A stretch of DNA of 6,621 nt from JANJWP01 sp049301335 (GTDB lineage: Bacteria > Patescibacteriota > Gracilibacteria > BD1-5 > UBA2023): contig JBAQKV010000023.1 of NCBI GenBank assembly GCA_049301335.1, positions 1 through 6,621 of the forward strand, read 5' to 3'. This document shows, piece by piece, positions 1 to 6,247 of the stretch. The position numbers and the translations under genes are program-made. The notes below the pieces were generated by a model, which searched no databases, was not told the origin of the DNA, and saw only the letters and a list, made by a program, of their open reading frames with translations. Each line of letters starts with the position of its first letter. Position 1 is the stretch's first letter.

Positions 1-26
1 GAATCGGAGGGGGATTTTTTTTAGCG

Positions 27-455
27 TTAGCAGATTTCGTCTTTTCGTTCTTCCAAATTCTTCCGGATGGTCTCGAGGCAGCCTTCCGGATCTTTTTTCA
101 GTTCGCTGGCGAAGAATCGGAGGGGTCGTATTCCTTTCGCGAGCAGCTCTCAGAATTGCCGCTCGTCTCGGGCCATGTTCGTGAGGATCTTGTTCTGCCA
201 ATATTCGGGAAGCTTCTCCAGACGTCCTTCTTTCAGTTTTCCGTGCCAGAAGTCCCCGTCGACGAATACGGCGATTTTTTGTCGCGGAAAAAACACGTCT
301 GGCGTGCCGGGGACGCCCCTCCGGTGCTTCCTATATCGGAATTCCGGCCAGAAGCGTTTTATGAGCGAAAAAAGCTGTTTTTCCGGCCCCGTATTCTTGG
401 ATTTGATCCGACGCATGACGTCGGACCGTTTTTCGGGCGTAAATATGTCGGTCAT
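27..455 (-). CDS. vsr: Vsr-type very short patch repair endonuclease (one UGA read as Gly)
   Basis: This 142-aa protein resembles Vsr, the PD-(D/E)XK-like nuclease that nicks DNA beside T:G mismatches formed by deamination of 5-methylcytosine. Visible family marks are the N-terminal TPEKRSDVMRRIKSKNT stretch (about 6-22), GTPDV with the putative metal-binding Asp53, and DGDFWHG (66-72) with Trp70 and His71. The C-terminal ARDERQF-x-ELLAKGI...LRFF block is typical of the family. Codon 102 is TGA (150-152), inside this last conserved block, so the standard code would cut off the final quarter. Read as Gly, the frame continues to TAA at 27-29, and the length fits the family. Compared with E. coli Vsr, His64 is replaced by Asp, a change I recall as common in homologues, and the zinc-binding cysteines are absent. 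No cytosine methyltransferase partner lies in the window. The ATG at 455 has no clear Shine-Dalgarno sequence. Confidence 0.85.
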
Positions 456-484
456 GGATCGGTATCGGTCTTTCGAAATGAAAA

Positions 485-508
485 CCCCTTCGGGGAGTCG
501 GAGGGGTC
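485..508 (-). terminator. Possible rho-independent terminator after tRNA-Arg
   Basis: On the minus strand, 15 nt beyond the tRNA CCA end, the sequence can fold as CCCC-GAA-GGGG followed by TTTTC. An alternative pairing uses ACCCC about 16 nt further upstream with the same GGGGT arm. The short stem makes this weak, but its place between the tRNA and vsr and the following U-run fit a terminator. Confidence 0.4.
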
Positions 509-522
509 CTTAAGGAATTCGA

Positions 523-597
523 TGGTGCTCCCGGCAGGAATCGAACCTACATCCTAGCCTTCGGAGGGCCATATTCTATCCGTTGAAATACGGGAGC
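523..597 (-). tRNA. tRNA-Arg, anticodon CCG, CCA encoded
   Basis: The minus strand folds into a complete 75-nt cloverleaf. The acceptor stem is GCTCCCG/CGGGAGC with discriminator A and a genomic CCA (523-525). The D-arm is TTTC/GAAT with one T-T mismatch and the GG of the D loop. The anticodon stem TGGCC/GGCTA encloses loop CTCCGAA, giving anticodon CCG. The variable loop has 4 nt, and the T-arm GTAGG/CCTGC carries loop TTCGATT. It decodes CGG as arginine. This agrees with the use of CGG at conserved Arg positions in mnmA (for example the Arg of YFLSRL). It matters here because changes of arginine codons have been reported in some bacteria, including lineages near this one. Confidence 0.95.
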
Positions 598-662
598 GCG
601 TGGGGGATTCTGCGGAATACCCGTCGAAAATCAAGTCTTTTTCCCTTTGGACGCAAGTTCGG

Positions 663-690
663 TTGCGATGTCTCGGTTTCCTGATATGAT
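663..690 (+). promoter_or_regulatory. Candidate sigma70-type promoter for the small membrane protein gene
   Basis: TTGCGA (663-668) and TATGAT (685-690) are 16 nt apart and match the -35 and -10 consensus well. Transcription would begin near 697, about 10 nt before the ATG at 707, giving a nearly leaderless message. This fits the absence of a Shine-Dalgarno sequence before that ATG. The call is by eye only. Confidence 0.4.
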
Positions 691-706
691 TCACGAAATT
701 TTCACT

Positions 707-1183
707 ATGGCTGAATTCGACTCCCCTTCCGTACCCGAATCGGACATCTCCCTTTCGGTTGCCATGAAAACGGCCTTCCGGGTCGCGATCATTTTTCTCT
801 CCTTCTACCTTCTCCAACGTTTCGGGGATTTCTGAAGGACCGTTCCTCCTTCCATTGAGGCGGTCTTCCGGATTCTTGCCGTCGTACTCGTTTCCGGTTT
901 GGTGGTCCGCTGAGAGAGAAAACGCCATCCGAACCAGGACTTGGCTTCGGAAGCGTTCATGTCTACCGCGTTCTTCTACGGTATCACGCTCGCTTCGGTC
1001 TACGCCATCCAGATCGGCGTCATCGCGGCGGAACTCTTCGGGGGCGGAGGGATGACCTTCAACGAAGAAATCCGCTTCGTACTCGGAATCCACGACTTCT
1101 CCACCAAGGGCATCGTAATGACGTTCATTCTCTCGCATCTCCCGTATCTGGCGTACTACGGAATCGTTCGGGCAGCCAAATAG
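707..1183 (+). CDS. Small four-helix membrane protein of unknown function (two UGA read as Gly)
   Basis: This is a 158-aa integral membrane protein that I do not recognise. A polar, acidic N-terminus (AEFDSPSVPESD) precedes four hydrophobic segments at about 23-40, 52-68, 84-111 and 136-155. A basic, polar loop lies near 69-82 (ERKRHPNQD). A loop at about 112-134 begins with a GGGG run and contains EEIRF and IHDF. Codons 43 (833-835) and 69 (911-913) are TGA; with the standard code only two unrelated fragments would be seen. The frame is otherwise open to TAG at 1181-1183. ATG 707 is preferred because a promoter-like sequence sits just upstream. In-frame ATGs at 668 and 686 would overlap that promoter. 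It is the only plus-strand gene here, divergent from the tRNA and convergent with rlmI. Confidence 0.75.
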
Positions 1184-1234
1184 TAGCGACTCGGCCGAGG
1201 TCAGAGAGAAGAATCGTTACGTATCCGCAATCCT

Positions 1235-1263
1235 AAAAAAACAGCTCGTTACGGGCTGTTTTT
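1235..1263. terminator. Bidirectional rho-independent terminator between convergent genes
   Basis: Seven A's lead into the stem ACAGCTC (1241-1247), loop GTTAC, and arm GGGCTGT (1253-1259), followed by TTTT to 1263. There is one G-U wobble in the stem. Because an A-run flanks one side and a T-run the other, it can end transcription of the plus-strand membrane protein gene (ends 1183) and of the minus-strand rlmI-like gene (ends 1278). Confidence 0.85.
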
Positions 1264-1277
1264 CGTAGGGGGAATCC

Positions 1278-2441
1278 CTATTCGAGGTAGAGGAGGAAGC
1301 TCTTGAGATAGTCTCCTTCCGGGTGGTAGATCGAGATGGGGTGGTCTGCGGCGAGACGGTGCTTCGAAAGGATGCGTACGTCGCGCTTCGCGTCGCGCGC
1401 TGCGAGAAAAAGCGTCTTTTTGAAGAGGTCTTCGTCGACGAAGTACGAACAGGAACACGTGAGGAGGAAGCTTCCCGCCGGCATCTTGCGCATGGTGGTC
1501 GCGTTGATTTCCCGGTATCCGCGAACGGCGTTTTCCACGTCGTTCTTTTTCTTGGCGAACGCCGGAGGATCGAGGACGACCACGTCGTAGTCGAGTGGCC
1601 GGTTACGGAGGAAATCGAAGGCGTCTTCTGCAAAGAATCCGTTCTTCGCGATTTCGAACCCGTTGATTTCGACGTTCCGTTTGGCAAGTTCGACAGCCTG
1701 CGCCGATATGTCGAGCGTGTCCACTTTGCTCGCGCCGCCGAAGAGCGCGCCGAGCGTGAATCCGCCGGAATAGGCGAAGGCGTTCAATACGCGCTTACCC
1801 TTCGACATCTTACGAACGAGGTCGCGTTCTTCCCGTTGGTCGAGAAAGAATCCGGTCTTCTGTCCGTCGAAGCGCACTATGAACTTCATTCCGTTCTCCA
1901 GAACTTCAGCCTCTTCTTGGGTTTCGCCGTAGAGCGTGCCCTCGAAGGGTTTCAATCCTTCCTCCTTACGGGACGGAATGTTGGACTTTTCGATGATTGC
2001 GCGCGGAGCGAAGGCCTTTACGAGCGAATCGACCAACACTTGTTTGCGCAGTTCGGCCCCGAGAGTGGAAATCTGGACGACGAGCACGTCGGCATACCGA
2101 TCGACGACGATGCCCGGCAATCCGTCGGCTTCCGAGTGGATGAGACGGTACGCGTTCGTGAGTGCGGGGTCGAAGAGCGAATCGCGGAGCTTTTTCGCCG
2201 AAAGCACCCGCTCGCGGATAACGTCTTCGAACGAAGTTTCGGCAAACGCGTGGACGCGGACGGAAATGGAGGTTTTGGAATGGTAAGTTCCGCGGGCGAG
2301 GAAAACGCTTTTCTCGTCGGATACGCGGACCTCGTCGCCGTCTTGGGCTCCGTTGGCGCTCGCGATGGCACCGGAAAATACCCAGCGGTGCTTGTTCTTC
2401 AGGGAGGTTTCTTTGGTCGGCTTGAGGCGGACGGTAATCAT
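1278..2441 (-). CDS. rlmI: RlmI-like 23S rRNA m5C methyltransferase (class I SAM, PUA domain)
   Basis: This 387-aa protein matches the RlmI/YccW family, which methylates C5 of a cytosine in 23S rRNA (C1962 in E. coli) using S-adenosylmethionine. The N-terminal PUA-type RNA-binding domain covers about 1-75 (HRWVFSGAI at 18-26). A central domain follows, then a Rossmann methyltransferase domain from about 180. Visible motifs are FFLDQREERD (198-207), the SAM-binding LNAFAYSGGFTL (219-230), LDPPAF (290-295), and TCSCS (328-332), which carries the expected catalytic cysteine. Length is close to E. coli RlmI (about 396). ATG at 2441 gives MITVRL, which aligns with the usual start; an in-frame GTG at 2450 would add three residues. 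It contains no UGA, and its stop is TAG. It follows mnmA by 45 nt, probably in the same transcript. No Shine-Dalgarno sequence is evident. Confidence 0.93.
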   Translation of the reverse strand: MITVRLKPTKETSLKNKHRWVFSGAIASANGAQDGDEVRVSDEKSVFLARGTYHSKTSISVRVHAFAETSFEDVIRERVLSAKKLRDSLFDPALTNAYRLIHSEADGLPGIVVDRYADVLVVQISTLGAELRKQVLVDSLVKAFAPRAIIEKSNIPSRKEEGLKPFEGTLYGETQEEAEVLENGMKFIVRFDGQKTGFFLDQREERDLVRKMSKGKRVLNAFAYSGGFTLGALFGGASKVDTLDISAQAVELAKRNVEINGFEIAKNGFFAEDAFDFLRNRPLDYDVVVLDPPAFAKKKNDVENAVRGYREINATTMRKMPAGSFLLTCSCSYFVDEDLFKKTLFLAARDAKRDVRILSKHRLAADHPISIYHPEGDYLKSFLLYLE

Positions 2442-2486
2442 GTTGGACACGTTTGACAGGGGTGATTGGGTTTGGACGGATGCGGA

Positions 2487-3545
2487 TTACGCCACGATGA
2501 CGGCGGATCCTACGAGTTCGTCGCCTTCGTAGGCGACGAAGAACTGCCCGGGGGCGACGGCGCGTTGCGGGGTTTCGAACACGGCTTCGAGATTCCCGTT
2601 TTCCGACGTGCGGACTTCGACATTTTGATCGGCTTGGCGGTACCGGATTTTCGACTGGCCTTTCCAAGGGAACGTCCGGTCTTGCCGAAGCCATTTCCAA
2701 TCGGTGAGCGAAAGGCGGCTGGAGAAGAGCTCGTGCTCTTCCTTGTTGCCTACGATTATCCGGTTGTTCGCCACGTCCTTCGCCACCACGTAGAGGGCGT
2801 CTCATCCTCAGACGCGGATGTCGCGGCGTTGGCCGATGGTATAGAACCACGCCCCGGGATGTTCGCCAACCTTCTTTCCCGACGTGTCCACTATGTCTCA
2901 CGTCTTCTCCGGTAGCCGTTCGCGGAGGAACTCCCGCATGGGGATTTTTCCGATGAAGCAGAGTCCTTGGCTGTCTTTGCGTTCGGCGTTGGGGAGTCAG
3001 GCTTTGCGGGCGATTTGGCGAACCTCCGATTTGGGAATGCCGCCCACCGGGAAGTACGCCCTTTCGATTTGCGACCGGTCGAGCCGGGAGAGGAAATACG
3101 TCTGGTCCTTTTCGGGATCGACGCCTTTGAGGAGCCGGGGAAAACCTTCGGACCGGTCGATTCTCGCGTAGTGGCCGGTGGCGATGCCGTCGAATCCGTA
3201 CGAGAGCGCCTCTTCGAGGAAGAGGTCGAATTTGACCAGGTTGTTGCAGAGGACGTCCGGATTGGGCGTCACGCCGTTTTCGTAGCCTTCGTAGATTCGG
3301 CGGATGATGCGCTCCTCGTATTCCGCGACGAAGTCGAAGGTGTGAAGGGGGATGTCCAAGTATTTCGCGACGCGCTCTGCCTCGGCGAGGTCGATTTTGG
3401 TGGTACAGTCGTCGTCGTCGCTTTGGAAGTTGACCATGAAGCCGGCGTGGACGTCGTACCCCGCCTCCTTGAGCAGGTACGCCGAAACGGCGCTGTCTAC
3501 GCCGCCGGAGAGTCATACGAGGATCTTCTTGCCGTTTTCTGACAT
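2487..3545 (-). CDS. mnmA: tRNA-specific 2-thiouridylase MnmA (five UGA read as Gly)
   Basis: MnmA installs the 2-thio group on wobble uridine 34 of tRNAs for Lys, Glu and Gln, activating the uridine with ATP and taking sulfur from a persulfide. At 352 aa it is near the E. coli length of 368. Visible marks are the PP-loop SGGVDS (13-18), TPNPDVLCN with the catalytic Cys100, ATGHYARI, KDQTYFLSRL, DSQGLCFIG with the second catalytic Cys196, YTIGQRR, and a C-terminal beta-barrel ending in LVGSAVIVA. Five TGA codons lie in frame: codon 11 (3513-3515), 183 (2997-2999), 216 (2898-2900), 246 (2808-2810) and 248 (2802-2804). They fall at glycine sites such as the one before LSGGVDS, the one before LPNAERKDSQ, and the Gly-rich turn before DALYVV. 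The stop is TAA. ATG 3545 gives the expected short lead to the PP-loop. There is no Shine-Dalgarno sequence, and a hairpin lies 18 nt upstream. Confidence 0.97.
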
Positions 3546-3563
3546 GGGTTCGTTTCTGATGCG

Positions 3564-3596
3564 GGATAGGAAAAGCCCGCGTGAGCGGGCCTATCC
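3564..3596 (-). terminator. Hairpin with U-tract between the HD-domain gene and mnmA
   Basis: On the minus strand, GCCCGC-TCAC-GCGGGC (3575-3590) is followed by TTTTCC. Outer arms GGATAG and CTATCC (3564-3569 and 3591-3596) extend the structure across the U-run. It resembles an intrinsic terminator for the HD gene, which ends at 3618. The outer pairing and the closeness to mnmA (start at 3545) also allow an attenuator or a 5'-leader role. Confidence 0.7.
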
Positions 3597-3617
3597 TATC
3601 CATTCTTGCCTTTCTGT

Positions 3618-4541
3618 CTAACGCGAGCGGGAGCGGAGCTTCGCGGCGATTTTCGCCGCTTCGTCGAAATCGTGGACCGAATGTTCCGGCGTCGGGGCGA
3701 TTTTCGCCCGGGAAAGGTAGCGTTGCCAGGTTTTCTTCGCTTCCTCGAACGCAGTTTGGTTTCCGCCCACGGGGTCTTCGAATCCCGATTCTCACACCCA
3801 GGCGAACATGCCGGTGATCGTTTCCGTCCGGTCTTCCAAGAACGCCACGGCGCTCGGGATTCCCGCTTCGGCGGCCCGAACGAGAACGTCGATCTGGTTC
3901 TTGAAGACGTTGTGCACGGCCCATTCCGGGTGGGCGATGGTTCATTCCCCCTCGCCGTACGCGGCAATCGCCCCGTTCACGTACGAATACTTCTCGTAGA
4001 GCTTGAAGACGCCGTGGAGACGGTGCGATTTGTCATGGTCGATCGCGTACGACGCCATGATGCTGCGTTCGAGACGGCGTTTTCTTCTCGGGTCGATTTC
4101 TTCCAGGGACTTCCGTACGAATTTCCGGGTGGATTCGATTTCGTCCCGCACCGTGTGGGTTACGGTGTGCTTGTCGTCGTACACGGTGTCGCCGTGCTCG
4201 ATTTCGGCCACGTCGTGCACGAGCGCGGCGATGCGGAGTCGGAAGAAGTCGGTCTTCGAGACCGGTTTGACCTTCACGAAACCGGTGCGCACCAGCGCTT
4301 CGGTTCCGATATCGAGTTCGCCGTATTCGCGTACGAGCCGTTCTTGGGCGAGCTGGTGATCGAAGACGTTTCCGTCTCCGGGGACTTCGCCGAACAGCCG
4401 TCCGTCGGTGTCGCGTTCCATGTCGGTGGCCGACATTCCGTTCGGTACGACGTATTTTTCCCAGCGGTGGGCGGGAATGCCCGCTTCCAGGCTGCCTTCT
4501 TTGAAGACGTCGATCGGGGAATCGCGGAGAACTTGAAGCAT
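3618..4541 (-). CDS. HD-domain phosphohydrolase, possibly nucleotidase-like (two UGA read as Gly)
   Basis: This 307-aa protein carries an HD-superfamily metal site: His62 (FDHQ), His109-Asp110 within ALVHDVAEI, Glu113, and a later Asp, perhaps Asp168 or Asp170. The HDxxE spacing followed by GDT (HDVAEIEHGDT, 109-119) is the pattern of YfbR/HDDC2-like 5'-nucleotidases, so hydrolysis of a nucleoside monophosphate is a reasonable guess, not a proven activity. The region after about 180 does not match a family I know and may be lineage-specific. Codons 200 (3942-3944) and 250 (3792-3794) are TGA. The frame continues with good coding character (IAHPEWAVHNVF, then GGNQTAFEEAKKTWQRYL) to TAG at 3618-3620. 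Under the standard code the last third would be lost. ATG 4541 lies 9 nt after a U-tract, with no Shine-Dalgarno sequence. The substrate is unknown. Confidence 0.8.
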
Positions 4542-4550
4542 TTGGGAATG

Positions 4551-4580
4551 AAAAAAGAATACCCGAATTGGATATTCTTT
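4551..4580 (-). terminator. Hairpin with U-tract after the P-loop NTPase gene
   Basis: On the minus strand AAAGAATA (4580-4573) pairs perfectly with TATTCTTT (4561-4554), with CC/GG adding pairs across a bulge, and six T's follow. It starts immediately at the P-loop gene's TAA (4579-4581), as an intrinsic terminator would. The stem is AT-rich and therefore modest in stability. The next gene's ATG is only 9 nt further on. Confidence 0.65.
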
Positions 4581-5115
4581 AATGATTTATCTGACGAAGT
4601 CAATTCCCAAATGATTCCAGACATGCGGCCAACCGGGCTTCGGGGTCGCCGGTTATGCGGACGAACGGGGTTCCGGTTTCCGTCAGGATTCTCCAAAGTT
4701 CGTTTTCGACGGCGAGCCGGTAATCTTCGTCCTGGCTCCGGATGGCGTCGCCTTCGAGGGGAAATTCGATCGGAAGGAAGAATATCCGGTCGTACGGTCT
4801 CGATTCCCCGTGGGATTTCGCGACCGAGAGGAGTTCGCCGTACGAAGGGGTGTCGAACGAATAGGCGACCGCGTCGAAGACCGAGCGGTCGGACAGGAAC
4901 GACTCGACAGCGAGTTCGCGCCGCATCTGTTCGCGGAGGATGCCCATTTGGAATTCCCCGCGCTCTTCCCCGGTCATGTGGTGGGGAAGCTTGTCGCTCT
5001 CGGCGATCATTTCCCTGGCGACCTCCGAAAGCGCCGCGATTTCCAAACGCTCCGCTAAGTGGCGGAGCAGGGTGGTTTTTCCGGTGGAATGGCTTCCTAC
5101 TATGGCGATGCGCAT
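4579..5115 (-). CDS. P-loop NTPase/kinase of the AAA_28 (NadR-kinase-like) type
   Basis: This 178-aa protein is a small P-loop enzyme. The Walker A motif is GSHSTGKTT (7-15), right after the first strand MRIAIV. The following helix and SEVAREMI (30-37) resemble the AAA_28/NadR C-terminal kinase family, where a Glu-Arg element follows the nucleotide loop. FLSDRSVFDAVAYS (73-86) supplies the Asp-Arg motif seen in such kinases. By family, a small-molecule kinase (for example on nicotinamide riboside or another nucleoside) is possible, but the substrate cannot be read from sequence. Codon 172 is TGA (4600-4602). In the standard code it looks like the stop, but here it adds seven residues ending at TAA (4579-4581). 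The ATG lies one base after the preceding gene's TAG, with AAAGAGG (5120-5126) as a Shine-Dalgarno 4 nt upstream, so the two genes are probably translationally coupled. Confidence 0.85.
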
Positions 5116-5116
5116 G

Positions 5117-6235
5117 CTACCTCTTTACGTTTTTCCGTTTCGTCATGCCGGCTTTCGTACCCTGCGGGGAGATTTGCGCCAAGAGCGCAGTCCGGCGTTC
5201 GTCGGACTTTTTTTGGTCTTCGACGTAATCGTCGAGCGAAACCGACCCGATTTTGAGCACGAAACGGGTGGCGTACTTTCAGCGAAGGGGGTCGAGCGGG
5301 CAGAAAAGCTTCTCCTGGGTGGCTTTGAAAAGTTTCGACCTGGTGGCGTCTTTTCAGATTTCCCCTTCCGTCCAACAGTACGGAAGGGAATCATGAAAGG
5401 ACCGTATCGTTTCCGTAGAAGTTTCCGGAAGGTTGAATTTCGCCAACAGCATAAGCGCCTTCTTGGCGTAATCCGTGTCAATGGTCCGTGCCGCGTAGTC
5501 TTTCATGGTTGATTGGCCCGTTGCCGCGCTCAAACTGAAGACGTTTCCGTTCCCGGTCTCGCTCGCTTTTCGTAAAACTCGAACGGTCTCTTCCGTTTCG
5601 AAGAGCAGGGATTCTTTAAAAAGAACGGGATTTTTCGATTTCGAAGCGAGGAAATTGCGTACCGTCTCGGAATAGTCCGCTTTTCCCGGACTCGAGAGCA
5701 ACGCTTCGGAGATGCCGAGGAGCGAGCCTTCGACGGTCGCTGAAATGACGTACCCGACGAGTCCGGCGTCTTTTGTCGTGGAAAGATTGTCGCCGAGCGC
5801 TACGAGGTCGTCGAAATTCTTACGGACGGCTTGTGCGTTTCCGTTCTGGAAATTCAGGACGAGTTGGTATCTGAGGGCTTTCGCCGAAAGGGCGTAGACC
5901 ATGGAACGATTGCCCGCCCCGTTTCCGCGGATGGGAAAAAAGCAGATTCCGGAAGAGGCGACTTTCGTAGCCATCCGCTGTACTGCCGCGGATTCTTCCG
6001 GGGAGAATTTCGTCGAAAGGAGGCTTTTGTCTTCTTTGATTCGGTCAGTGGCAACCTTTTCTTTCTCAAGAAAATCCCCGAGCTCCTTGAAGGATTCGGG
6101 GGTTTTCGAGTTTTCCGGAGCCTGTCTCGAGGTTCCGAATTCCGATTCGGCAACGTCTGGAATCGTGGGCGTCCGAACGAAAGAAGCCACGATGAGCACG
6201 GCGATGAGCGATACGAGGCCGACGAGGAATTTCAT
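5117..6235 (-). CDS. Membrane-anchored protein of unknown function (two UGA read as Gly)
   Basis: This 372-aa protein starts with an uncleaved-looking signal anchor (MKFLVGLVSLIAVLIVASFV, 1-20) and no lipobox cysteine, so most of it probably faces outside the cell membrane. The body is mainly helical. An Ala/Leu-rich stretch, SAKALRYQLVLNF (about 115-128), is followed by FDDLVALGDNLS and VGYVISATVEGSLLGISEALL. This pattern loosely resembles uncharacterised envelope proteins with repeated helical hairpins; I cannot name a family. Codons 294 (5354-5356) and 319 (5279-5281) are TGA. Beyond them the frame stays open (LFCPLDPLR, Gly, KYATRFVLKIG) and ends in a very basic tail, TKRKNVKR, before TAG at 5117-5119. 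It begins 12 nt after the ABC ATPase stop and ends one base before the next gene, so it is mid-operon. Confidence 0.8.
5120..5126 (-). promoter_or_regulatory. Shine-Dalgarno sequence for the P-loop NTPase gene
   Basis: AAAGAGG on the minus strand lies 4 nt before the ATG at 5115 and overlaps the last codons of the upstream gene. It is the clearest ribosome binding site in the window. It supports this start and coupling of the two genes. Confidence 0.55.
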
Positions 6236-6247
6236 TCCGGTTTGGGA

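Noticed and set aside
1..26. GGAGGGGGATTTTTTTT at the left edge as a terminator arm
   Set aside because: The possible left arm would lie outside the window, so no hairpin can be shown. It may be a bidirectional terminator after vsr, but this cannot be supported here.
1..125. Direct repeat GAATCGGAGGGG at 1-12 and 114-125, with related TCGGAGGGG at 498-506
   Set aside because: One copy lies inside the vsr coding sequence, the copies are short, and there is no regular spacing or mobile-element structure. Probably chance in G-rich sequence.
598..662. Promoter for the tRNA on the minus strand (TTGATT at 634-629 and nearby AT-rich hexamers)
   Set aside because: No -10 hexamer with acceptable match and spacing could be chosen with confidence, although a promoter is expected in this interval.
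1190..1199. Perfect 10-bp palindrome CTCGGCCGAG just after the plus-strand stop
   Set aside because: It has no T-run and no second copy in the window. It could be an operator or a chance palindrome, but nothing supports a role.
1323..2456. A 377-codon plus-strand frame opposite rlmI
   Set aside because: The minus strand shows complete RlmI motifs; the antisense product has no family features.
2802..3515. UGA as tryptophan (code 4) or selenocysteine
   Set aside because: The sites match glycine positions in MnmA, UGG is used at conserved Trp sites, and no SECIS-like element or selenium-related gene is visible.
2487..3545. mnmA as a pseudogene broken by nonsense mutations
   Set aside because: All five interruptions are TGA, none TAA or TAG. 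The frame never shifts, catalytic residues are intact, and the same pattern occurs in the neighbouring genes. Recoding explains it better than decay.
1966..3945. A 659-codon open frame on the minus strand overlapping mnmA and the HD gene
   Set aside because: It is extremely Arg/Pro-rich, and its frame differs from the frames that encode MnmA and RlmI motifs. Shadow frame.
3606..5228. A 540-codon open frame on the plus strand opposite the HD and P-loop genes
   Set aside because: Its product is Arg/Val/Phe-rich with no recognisable motif. The minus strand carries clear HD and Walker A proteins, so this is an antisense shadow caused by codon bias.
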